From CAYRPN01 sp964426135 (lineage in GTDB: Bacteria; Planctomycetota; Phycisphaerae; Phycisphaerales; Phycisphaeraceae), in contig CAYRPN010000022.1 in the NCBI GenBank assembly GCA_964426135.1, positions 1 to 60,424 on the forward strand: 60,424 nucleotides of DNA, written 5' to 3'. The notes beneath the pieces are model-generated. The model saw only the letters and a list, made by a program, of their open reading frames with translations, was not told the DNA's origin and ran no database searches. Shown here in pieces: positions 43,662-51,100 of this stretch (position 1 is its first letter; every line of letters starts with the position of its first letter). The position numbers and the translations under genes were made by a program.

Positions 43662-43942
43662 CGGAGGAGTTGGGTTGGGGAGTTGGGTTGGGGGGTTCGG
43701 AATGCGGTGAGCGCAAAAGGGATGGCGGGGAACAAACCGTCGGGCTCGATGTTTAGCGGAAACGCCGCAGGCGTCTGGACGAGCAACCGTGGGTCATCGC
43801 GCGTCGGGCGAGCACTGTTGTCATCGGATCGCAGCGCAACGTCCAGACGCCTGCGGCGTTTCCGCTAAACGCGCTGTCTCCCGCCTCGCAAATCCCGATT
43901 CCCGATTCCTGCTCCCCCAACCCCCAACCCCCAACCCCCATT
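43662..43942. repeat. Nested palindrome J with 31-bp perfect stem
   Basis: Positions 43751-43781 and 43840-43870 are perfect inverted copies (each contains GTTTAGCGGAAACGCCGCAG or its complement). Outside them, G-rich TTGGGTTGGGG on the left (43669-43697) faces CCCCCAACCCCCAACCC on the right (43914-43942); the right side also contains GATTCCCGATTCC, as in the in-gene element at 45503. It lies in the 437-base space between divergent genes. Confidence 0.85.
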
Positions 43943-43969
43943 ACAATGCCGCGCCACCCGGAGTTCCCG

Positions 43970-44800
43970 ATGCCGCCATCCGCCCCCAATCCCTCGCTCA
44001 AGGGTCAAAAAGCGCTCGTCACCGGCGCCAGCTCCGGCATCGGCAAAGCCATCGCCCTGGCGATGGCGGCCGCCGGCGCGGACGTGGTCTTGAACTACTT
44101 CGGCAATGACGAGCAGGCTCAACGCGCCCTCGCCGAAGCCAATGAACTCGGCAAACCGCACGGCAGCCGAGGCATGCTTTTCAAGGGCGACGTCTCCAAG
44201 GAAGATCACGTGCACGCCATGTTCGAACTCACGCTCCGCGAGTTCGGCACCATCGACATCCTCATCAACAACGCCGGCCTGCAGCAGGACGCGCCCGTCG
44301 ATCAGATGTCGCTGGCGCAGTGGCAACGGGTGATCGACGTGAATCTCACCGGGCAGTTTCTCTGCACCCGCGCGGCGATCCGCGAGTTCAAGCGCCGCGG
44401 CATCCGCGAAGGAGTCTCCCGCGCCGCCGGCAAGATCGTGCACATCTCCAGCGTGCACGACGTGATCCCCTGGGCCGGCCACGTGAATTATGCGGCGAGC
44501 AAAGGCGGTGTGATGCTGCTGATGAAAAGCGTGGCCCAGGAAGTGGCGGCGCTGCGCATCCGGGTGAACTCGATCTGCCCAGGCGCCATCCGCACGCCGA
44601 TCAACCGCGCCGCGTGGGAAACGCCGCAGGCGTACAACGACCTGATGCGGCTGGTCCCCTACAAGCGCATCGGCGAACCGGAGGACATCGCAAAAGCAGC
44701 CGTCTGGCTCGCCAGCGATGAGTCGGATTACATCACCGGCGCGAACCTGTACGTGGACGGCGGCATGACGCTGTATCCGGGTTTTGAGTCGGGCGGGTGA
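43970..44800 (+). CDS. SDR family oxidoreductase, glucose 1-dehydrogenase-like
   Basis: This 276-residue dehydrogenase has the Rossmann NAD(P) motif TGASSGIG at residues 18-25, NNAG in the middle and catalytic YAASK (Y174, K178). The end (AKAAVWLASDESDYITGANLYVDGGMTLYP) is the usual C-terminus of classical SDRs, and the closest group by eye is glucose 1-dehydrogenase. ATG 43970 is favoured because GGAG lies at 43960-43963; ATG 43946 would add eight residues. It is a single gene between a palindrome and a bidirectional terminator. Confidence 0.9.
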   Translation: MPPSAPNPSLKGQKALVTGASSGIGKAIALAMAAAGADVVLNYFGNDEQAQRALAEANELGKPHGSRGMLFKGDVSKEDHVHAMFELTLREFGTIDILINNAGLQQDAPVDQMSLAQWQRVIDVNLTGQFLCTRAAIREFKRRGIREGVSRAAGKIVHISSVHDVIPWAGHVNYAASKGGVMLLMKSVAQEVAALRIRVNSICPGAIRTPINRAAWETPQAYNDLMRLVPYKRIGEPEDIAKAAVWLASDESDYITGANLYVDGGMTLYPGFESGG

Positions 44801-44810
44801 GGGCGAAGGA

Positions 44811-44891
44811 TGAAGTGCGAAGTGAAAAGTGAAAAGTGAAAAATGCGCGGGGTGGTGGCCACCCCGTTTAGCGAGGCCCCGACAGGGGCCT
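44811..44891. terminator. GTGAAAAGTG tract and two hairpins between convergent genes
   Basis: A short tract of GTGAAAAGTGAAAAGTGAAA (44822-44841, family F) is followed by CGGGGTGG/CCACCCCG (44848-44866) and AGGCCCC/GGGGCCT (44874-44891). The first hairpin is followed by TTTA. It lies between convergent genes and may end transcription in both directions. Confidence 0.6.
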
Positions 44892-44911
44892 GATCGGTTC
44901 ACAGCGCGGCC

Positions 44912-47485
44912 TCATCTCGCCCCGGCCCTTGTTCGCACCAAATACCCCACCAGCGCTGCGGCGATCAGGATCAATCCCACGCTCACCACATACATCCGCA
45001 TCGACGCGGCGAATCGCCCGTCGCGGTGAGGCGTCAGTCTCGCCGCCGCCGCTTCGGTGATGCTGACCTTGTCCGTGGCATGCGCCTGCTGGTAAACCTT
45101 GGCCAGCGATTCGAGAACGAACACCGCCTGCTCGCGATGGGTGGCGTCGTAGATCAAGGTCACCGAGCCCGGCTGCCCCAGACTCACGCTCATGTGCTCA
45201 TCCATCGCGGCCCGTGCCGCGGCCGGCGTCTGGAACGGGCGCAGGCCCCGAAGCGATAAATCCGTCATCGCGGCGGCGAGCATGTCGTCCGTGAAATAAT
45301 CCCCTGCCCGCACCGGCGCATTGGTCGGCGCAGGCGAGACGACAACGGTGGCCCGATAGATCGGCGCCACCGTCAGGTACCCCACCGCCAGGCAGACCGC
45401 CAGCAGCAGCACCGCTGCCAGAGTCACGAGGGAAGCCGCCACCGCGACGCGCCGGTTCATCGCGGCGAACAAGGCGGCGATCCGTGACGGGGCAGCGGGG
45501 GCGGATTCGGGAATCGGGAATCGGGAATCGGGAATCGCGATTGGGGATTCGGAACTGGTCGATTGGGATTGGGGGTTGGGGGTTGGGGATTGGGGGCTGC
45601 GGGTTGGGGATTCGGAATTGAGGGTTCGCGGTTGTGAATCGAGTGCGGATGTCTCTTGGCTCTCGAATCCCGATCCCCGATTCCCGAATCCCGATTCGCG
45701 CCTCTCGATTCCCGACTCCCGAATCCCGACTCCCGATTCGCGCCTTTCCACTACCGCCGATTCCAGTTGCTGCTTGAGTCGTGCAAGTTCCTCAGCCCGC
45801 GCGGCAAGCAGGCTGCGCATGCGGTGCAGCCGATGTCGGCGAATCTCGACGGAGGCGCGCGTCGCCTTGAGCCGGCGGTTGAAGCGATCCAGCTTCTGCA
45901 CGGCCTCCAGCATCTCCGCCCTCTTCTGACGAAGCCGCTCCGCTTCTTTGGCCAGCTTTCCGGATGCGTCGGCGGGCTCGGCGCGCGCCGTTCCCGACGC
46001 CGGCTCGGAGCCGTGCAGTTCCGCGAATCGCATCTCCGCCGCGGCCAGTTCGGTCTCGCGTTTCTCCAGCGCCGACTCGCGGCGCGATTGCGCGGCATGC
46101 TGCTTCTCCAGCAGCGAGCGCTCCGCGCCGAGTTTCGCCGCCTGCTCCGCCACGGCGCGCTGCTGGGATTGCAGCCTGCCGCGCTCGTCGTCGAACTCCG
46201 CCTGTCGCTGCTCCAGCGCGGCCAGTTCCGTCGCCAGCTCGGCGCGCTGCTCCTGCGCGGCGAGCGCCACCTCGCCGCGCTGGGCGTCGAACTCGGCCCG
46301 GGCGGCGGCCAGGGCGGTCGCTTCCTTCTGCACCTTCGCCTGCGCGGCGGCAAGGGCGGCGCGATCCTTGCGATGACGCTCGCGCTGGCTCGCCAATTCG
46401 GTCTGCTCCGCTTCGAACTCCAGCCGTCGCACGTCATGCTCGCGAATCTGGGCGGCCACTGCCGCGGCATCCGCATCCACCTTGCCACGTTGCTCGGCCG
46501 CCTGTGCCGCCTCGTCGGCCAGGCGCGACGCTTCACGCGCCAGATGCTCGCGATCCTCGGCGAGCTGCGCCGCCTCGCGTTCCAGTTGCGAGCGCTGGGC
46601 CGCCAAGGTCTCCCGTTCGGCGGCGATCCGGCGATCCTCCTCCTTCGCCAACCGGCCTCGCTCCGCCAGCGCCGCAGCCTCGCGCGTCAGGCGGTCGGCC
46701 TGTTCGTTCAGCGATGCAAGCCGCGACTCCAGTTCGCCATCCTTCGCTTCAAACTCGGCGCGCTTCTGCTCCGATGTCCGCAGATGATCCGCCAGCCTTG
46801 TGCGCTCAGCGGCCACCGCGGCCAGTTCATCCGTCAACTTGCGGCGCAGCTCGCCGATCGCGTCGCGCTTCGCCTGCAACGCCGTCTCGCGTTGGGCCGC
46901 CTCCAACTCGCGCGCCTGCAGTGCGTCGGCCTGAGCCTCGAGGTTCTGCCGCTGCTGCTGAGCGGCGGCCGCCGCGTCACGCAGTTTGCCTTCGCGAAGC
47001 TCCAGCGACTTGGCGCGCTCGACCAGATTCGCCTGCTCGCGGTCCAGCATGGCAGCGCGGCGCTGGGCGCGATCCACTTCCTGCTGGCGTTCGGCGAGGG
47101 CACGTTCCTGTTCGACCAGTGCGGCGGCGCGATCGTTCAGCGCTGCTTCCGCCGCGGCAAACTCGTCCTGCCGGCGGCGGATCGCCTGTTCGCCTTCCGC
47201 CAGTTCAGCCGCACGCTGCGCGAGCGCCTTGCCTTCCGTTTCGAGCTTCTTCTCGTTGTTCTTGAGGAGTCGAAGTTTCCTCTTGAACTCCTGGCCGCGA
47301 GCCTCGGTGGCGGCGGCTTTTTCTTCCAGACGGGCGCGGAGGCGTGCGGTTGCTTCGTCGGAATCGCGTCGAGGTTTGGAAATCGCGCGGTGATCGACGA
47401 CCACCTGTGGGGACAGGTCGTGGAGAACCTCTTCACCTGCCGGCGCGGAGGAGGATTCCTTGGATTTTGCCGAAACGTCTGCCAA
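44912..47485 (-). CDS. Long coiled-coil protein with C-terminal Wzz-like membrane domain
   Basis: The protein has 857 residues. Residues 45-575 are almost entirely coiled coil rich in Ala, Glu, Arg and Gln. Residues 580-661 are a low-complexity stretch encoded by a palindromic repeat (see 45503-45745). The C-terminal 190 residues have a membrane helix (VAVAASLVTLAAVLLLAVCLAV), a periplasmic part and a second helix (MYVVSVGLILIAAALVGYLVRT), the layout of polysaccharide chain-length regulators. It may be an inner-membrane scaffold. The start is TTG 47485 with GGAG at 47492-47495; no ATG is available. It is convergent with the SDR gene and divergent from the P-type ATPase gene. Confidence 0.8.
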   Translation of the reverse strand: MADVSAKSKESSSAPAGEEVLHDLSPQVVVDHRAISKPRRDSDEATARLRARLEEKAAATEARGQEFKRKLRLLKNNEKKLETEGKALAQRAAELAEGEQAIRRRQDEFAAAEAALNDRAAALVEQERALAERQQEVDRAQRRAAMLDREQANLVERAKSLELREGKLRDAAAAAQQQRQNLEAQADALQARELEAAQRETALQAKRDAIGELRRKLTDELAAVAAERTRLADHLRTSEQKRAEFEAKDGELESRLASLNEQADRLTREAAALAERGRLAKEEDRRIAAERETLAAQRSQLEREAAQLAEDREHLAREASRLADEAAQAAEQRGKVDADAAAVAAQIREHDVRRLEFEAEQTELASQRERHRKDRAALAAAQAKVQKEATALAAARAEFDAQRGEVALAAQEQRAELATELAALEQRQAEFDDERGRLQSQQRAVAEQAAKLGAERSLLEKQHAAQSRRESALEKRETELAAAEMRFAELHGSEPASGTARAEPADASGKLAKEAERLRQKRAEMLEAVQKLDRFNRRLKATRASVEIRRHRLHRMRSLLAARAEELARLKQQLESAVVERRESGVGIRESGIERRESGFGNRGSGFESQETSALDSQPRTLNSESPTRSPQSPTPNPQSQSTSSESPIAIPDSRFPIPESAPAAPSRIAALFAAMNRRVAVAASLVTLAAVLLLAVCLAVGYLTVAPIYRATVVVSPAPTNAPVRAGDYFTDDMLAAAMTDLSLRGLRPFQTPAAARAAMDEHMSVSLGQPGSVTLIYDATHREQAVFVLESLAKVYQQAHATDKVSITEAAAARLTPHRDGRFAASMRMYVVSVGLILIAAALVGYLVRTRAGAR
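45503..45745. repeat. In-frame palindromic element K inside a coding sequence
   Basis: Left half: repeats of GGGAATCGGGAATCGGG, then TTGGGGGTTGGGGG. Right half: TTCCCGAATCCCGATTC and similar, the inverted complement. It is translated on the minus strand into RESGIERRESGFGNRGSGF, then PDSRFPIPES, from the two arms. It keeps the frame open and separates the coiled coil from the first membrane helix. Related short units occur near 43890. Confidence 0.85.
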
Positions 47486-47710
47486 TGGCGGCTCCGGGTG
47501 TCCTGCGCGAAGTCAGGTCCGACAATTGTACCGCACGGAGGCACGGGCGACTGAAGTCCCCATGCTTGTCGGCCTTGCAAAGCCGTGCGTTTCCCGCCAT
47601 AGTGCGTGACCCGGTTCGAGAGCTGGTGGATATCGAACCGTCGAGCGGCGGCGGACGTAGCACCAGGCACCTGCCCCTTTCCCCAGGGACCCCGAGCGAG
47701 GCCACGACGT

Positions 47711-49765
47711 ATGGCTCACGACTTCGTTAAGGACGACCTCCAGCTCGAATCCGAAGAAGGCAAGATCAGCATCCAGATCATCGCCACTCTGCTCGGCGGT
47801 GTGTTGCTGCTTTGCTCGATCGCCGCAAGGATTCTGTTTGACGGCGACTTCTATTCCACGCTGCTCTCCATGATGGCCGCGGTGCTGCTGGGCGCGCCGC
47901 TGGTCTGGGTCGCCCTGAAGGACCTCTATCACGGCCACGCCCACATGAACGAACTGGTCGCGCTGGCGGTGCTTGCCGCCTTCGCGCTGGGGTCCGAGCG
48001 GCAGCCTGATGCCTTTTTCAACGGCTACCAGGAGGCGGCGCTGATCGCGTTCCTCATGATCATTTCCGTGCTGATCGAAAGCCGAACCGCCCTGGGCGCG
48101 CAGGCCAGCATCGAATCGCTGATCCGCATCACCCCCACGCGTGCCCGGCTCATCACGGCCCAGGGCGAAGTGGAAACGGAAGCATCCGCGCTGAAGCCCG
48201 GCGATGTCGTGCGCGTGCTGCCGGGCGACAACATTCCCGCCGATGGCCGCGTCATGAAGGGCGCCAGCACGGTGAACCAGGCGAACATCACCGGCGAATC
48301 GCTGCCGGTGGACAAGCAGATCGGCGACGATGTCTTCGGCGGCACCATCAACGTGACCGGCGCGATGGATATTCAGGTGAGCACCGCCGGGCGGGACACG
48401 ACGCTGGGCCGGGTGAAGGATCTGATCATGCAGGCGGAGCGGACTCGCATTCCGATCATGCGGATGATCGACCGCTACGCCACGTGGTACACGCCGACGG
48501 TGCTGATGCTGGTGGGCATCGTGCTTTTCTTCGCCTATCAGGGCAACGCGCCCGATCCCCTGGAGCGCGCGATTGCGATGCTGGTGATCGCATGTCCTTG
48601 CGCTCTGGTCCTGGCCACGCCCACCGCGATGGTGGCGGGGCTTTCGTCAGCGGCGCGACTCGGTGTCCTCGTGAAAAGCGTGGTCGATCTGGAAGCGGCG
48701 CGGAATCTCACGTCGATGGTGTTCGACAAGACCGGCACGCTGACCACCGGCGAGTTGCAGGTGACGCGGCTCACGCCTGCCGCCGGCGTCGATCCTGCTG
48801 ATCTTTTGAAATCCGCGGCAACCGTGGAGCAGAACAGCCGGCACCCGGTGGCACGCGCGGTGGTGGAAGTCGCCCGCAAGGCGCGGATTCATCTGCCCGA
48901 GTGCCTCGGCTTTGAGGAAGTGGCCGGCAAAGGCGTCAGCGGCGGCGTCGACAAGCGGCGGGTGCATGTCGGCCGTGCGTCCTGGCTGGCGGATCCGAAG
49001 ACGACAAATCTCGACCCCGCGACGGTGCAGGAGATTCTCACGACGCAGGCGAGCCCCGAGGCCGAGGGCCTGAGCCTGCTCTTCGTGGTGCGCGAAGGCC
49101 GGCTGCTGGGCTGGATCGGGCTGGCGGACAACGCCCGCCCCGAGGCCGCCGCGGCCATGGATTCGCTGCGTGAAATGGGCCTGCGCCGGCTCATCATCGT
49201 CACCGGCGACCGTGAATCGGTTGCCAAGCGCGTCGCGGCCCAGATGCACACCGAATACAAGGCCGAGGTGCTGCCGCACCAGAAGCTGGAGATGGTGGAC
49301 GAACTGAAAGCGCAGGGCCACCGCGTGGCGGTCATCGGCGACGGCGTCAACGACGCGCCCGCGCTGGCGGCTGGCGATATTTCCATCGCCATGGGCGCCG
49401 CCGGCAGCGACGTGGCGATTCACTCGGCCCGCATCGCCCTGATGAACAACAACCTCAACCGCATCCCCTTCCTCATCCGCCTGTCGCGGATGACCAGCAG
49501 CGTGATCCGGCAGAACCTGTCCATCGGCGTGTTTTTCATCGTCGTGGGCCTGGCGGCCGCGGCGATGGGTTACATCAGCGGCGTCTTCGCAGCGCTGGTC
49601 CACGTGGGCAGCGGTTTCGTGGTGATTTTCAACTCCGCCCGACTGGTCCGCACCGGCGAGGAAATCGAACACGCCGAGGCCGCGGCAATGGAAAAAGTCA
49701 CGGCGAAGGCGCGGCCGGTGGAGGCGGCGCAGGAAAGCCGACAGCCGTTAGCCGTTAGCCATTAG
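47711..49765 (+). CDS. P1B-type heavy-metal ATPase
   Basis: This 684-residue transporter has the CPC metal site of the fourth core helix (C295-P-C297), phosphorylated D339 in DKTGT, the HP dipeptide in SRHPVA, and GDGVND at 543-548. There is no N-terminal HMA domain; the protein starts with about 25 hydrophilic residues before the first helix. The last helices contain RQNLSIGVFFIVVG and HVGSGFVVIFNSARL, with His in the place where zinc pumps carry Asp, so the metal is uncertain (Cu or Zn/Cd). ATG 47711 was chosen; the frame is open from 47606. The last residues (ESRQPLAVSH) are encoded by palindrome G1. Confidence 0.92.
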   Translation: MAHDFVKDDLQLESEEGKISIQIIATLLGGVLLLCSIAARILFDGDFYSTLLSMMAAVLLGAPLVWVALKDLYHGHAHMNELVALAVLAAFALGSERQPDAFFNGYQEAALIAFLMIISVLIESRTALGAQASIESLIRITPTRARLITAQGEVETEASALKPGDVVRVLPGDNIPADGRVMKGASTVNQANITGESLPVDKQIGDDVFGGTINVTGAMDIQVSTAGRDTTLGRVKDLIMQAERTRIPIMRMIDRYATWYTPTVLMLVGIVLFFAYQGNAPDPLERAIAMLVIACPCALVLATPTAMVAGLSSAARLGVLVKSVVDLEAARNLTSMVFDKTGTLTTGELQVTRLTPAAGVDPADLLKSAATVEQNSRHPVARAVVEVARKARIHLPECLGFEEVAGKGVSGGVDKRRVHVGRASWLADPKTTNLDPATVQEILTTQASPEAEGLSLLFVVREGRLLGWIGLADNARPEAAAAMDSLREMGLRRLIIVTGDRESVAKRVAAQMHTEYKAEVLPHQKLEMVDELKAQGHRVAVIGDGVNDAPALAAGDISIAMGAAGSDVAIHSARIALMNNNLNRIPFLIRLSRMTSSVIRQNLSIGVFFIVVGLAAAAMGYISGVFAALVHVGSGFVVIFNSARLVRTGEEIEHAEAAAMEKVTAKARPVEAAQESRQPLAVSH

Positions 49766-49896
49766 CGTTGGAAACAAGAGCCGACAGCCGTTAGCGAGAA
49801 GCCAGAAGCCAAAAGCCGATAGCCGTTAGCAAGTGTGAAGCCTTTGGGTCCGTTGCCTTGTTCCGTCGCTAACGGCTAAAGGCTAACGGCTAACCG
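49735..49896. repeat. Palindromic element G1
   Basis: The left side has several copies of AGCCGTTAGCCGTTAGCC, the right side TCGCTAACGGCTAAAGGCTA and similar. It overlaps the last 31 bases of the P-type ATPase gene and ends 10 bases from the stop of the convergent permease gene. Further G elements are at 50931 and 53213. Confidence 0.85.
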
Positions 49897-49905
49897 CTTC
49901 CCCGC

Positions 49906-50922
49906 TCACCCAACGTCCCTCGTCTGGAACATCGCCACCGCCAGCGAGAGCAGTGCCAGGACGTACAGAACGGTGTAGATCGTGACAGTGCCGATGTAGG
50001 CGCCCGACAGCGAGAGGCCGGCCGTCAGATCGTCGGCCACCCAGAGGTAATCCAGGTTCGGAACGACATGCGTGACGGTCGAGCAAATCCAGTGAAACGC
50101 CCTGGCGAAGAAGTTGCCGCCCGGTTCCGCTCGTTCGAGCAGAGCGGCGAACGCGCCGGCCAGGGACATCGCGTAGCCGACGCCGACCGTCAGCAGGATC
50201 GTCAGCACCTGGCCCAGGCGCGTGGACAGGGCGATCGCCACGGCGCCGAAAATCAGGAGCGATTCCCACAGCAGCAGCAGCCCGAGCATCACGTTGCCGA
50301 ACTGGGCTTTGTCGTGGGTGAACTCGTGGGTCAGAGATTGCAGTCCCCATTCCTTGCCGACGACCAGCACCAGCAGGCCCGCGAACGTCATGGCGAGGTT
50401 CATCGCGATGACGAAGGTGGAGCAGAATTGCCAGCGGTACATGTAGTTGAGGAACACGGCTGCGAACAGGCCTGCGCACCAGAGGGTGACGCCGAAGGCG
50501 AGGACGGGGCCATCCACTTCATGGCTGGCGGTCTGGATGACGCCATGGCGCACGCACAGCAGCATGACCATCGCCAGTGGCCACATGGTCACGCTGATGG
50601 CGCCGGCGACGCCGACGAATTTGCCGAGGATGAAAATCGGTCGGGTGACCGGTTTGCTGACGACGGTGAGGACGGTCTTGCGTTCGATCTCCAGCGAGAG
50701 CACGCCGGTGGCGGTGAAGCCGGCCATAAAGAGCCCCACCAGCAGGAGCGTGCTCATGCCCAACTGGATGAACATGACATTATCATCCTCCAGCGTGTTG
50801 GCGGCGCCGGCGGTGGACAGGGCCAGCGCCACGGTGGCGGCGATGATCAGCACCACCATGATGGGCTGGCGGATGCTTTCGAGGAACGTGTTTTTCGAAA
50901 TCGCCAGCAGTTGGGAAAACAT
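49906..50922 (-). CDS. ABC-2-type permease
   Basis: The protein has 338 residues and about seven membrane helices. It starts MFSQLLAISKNTFLESIRQPI, then VLSLEIERKTVLTVVSKPVTRPIFILGK, a motif common to permeases paired with ABC ATPases. The ATPase partner is not adjacent and must be elsewhere, so the substrate is unknown. It is convergent with the P-type ATPase and divergent from the first SPFH gene. Confidence 0.8.
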   Translation of the reverse strand: MFSQLLAISKNTFLESIRQPIMVVLIIAATVALALSTAGAANTLEDDNVMFIQLGMSTLLLVGLFMAGFTATGVLSLEIERKTVLTVVSKPVTRPIFILGKFVGVAGAISVTMWPLAMVMLLCVRHGVIQTASHEVDGPVLAFGVTLWCAGLFAAVFLNYMYRWQFCSTFVIAMNLAMTFAGLLVLVVGKEWGLQSLTHEFTHDKAQFGNVMLGLLLLWESLLIFGAVAIALSTRLGQVLTILLTVGVGYAMSLAGAFAALLERAEPGGNFFARAFHWICSTVTHVVPNLDYLWVADDLTAGLSLSGAYIGTVTIYTVLYVLALLSLAVAMFQTRDVG

Positions 50923-50930
50923 GGTGGAGG

Positions 50931-51070
50931 AGCCGTTAGCCGACAGCCGTTAGCCGTTAGCTTGGGTTGTCGCGACGAGGAATCAGAAAGTAACGACGAT
51001 GTGTCAGCATGGCAAGACAAGCATTCTTGGCCCTGTGCATTTCAGCTAACGGCTAATGGCTAACGGCTCA
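50931..51070. repeat. Palindromic element G2
   Basis: AGCCGTTAGCCGACAGCCGT (50931-50950) and following copies on the left face CAGCTAACGGCTAATGGCTA (51043-51062) and AACGGCT on the right, with about 80 unrelated bases between. It lies in the gap between divergent genes, so it is not at a 3' end; promoters must lie in or around it. Confidence 0.8.
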
Positions 51071-51100
51071 TGGCTCTCCGCTCTCCGCTCAAGGCTCCTT

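Noticed and set aside
45656..47554. Plus-strand open frame of 632 codons
   Set aside because: It is the antisense of the coiled-coil gene; composition is Arg/Leu-rich without domains.
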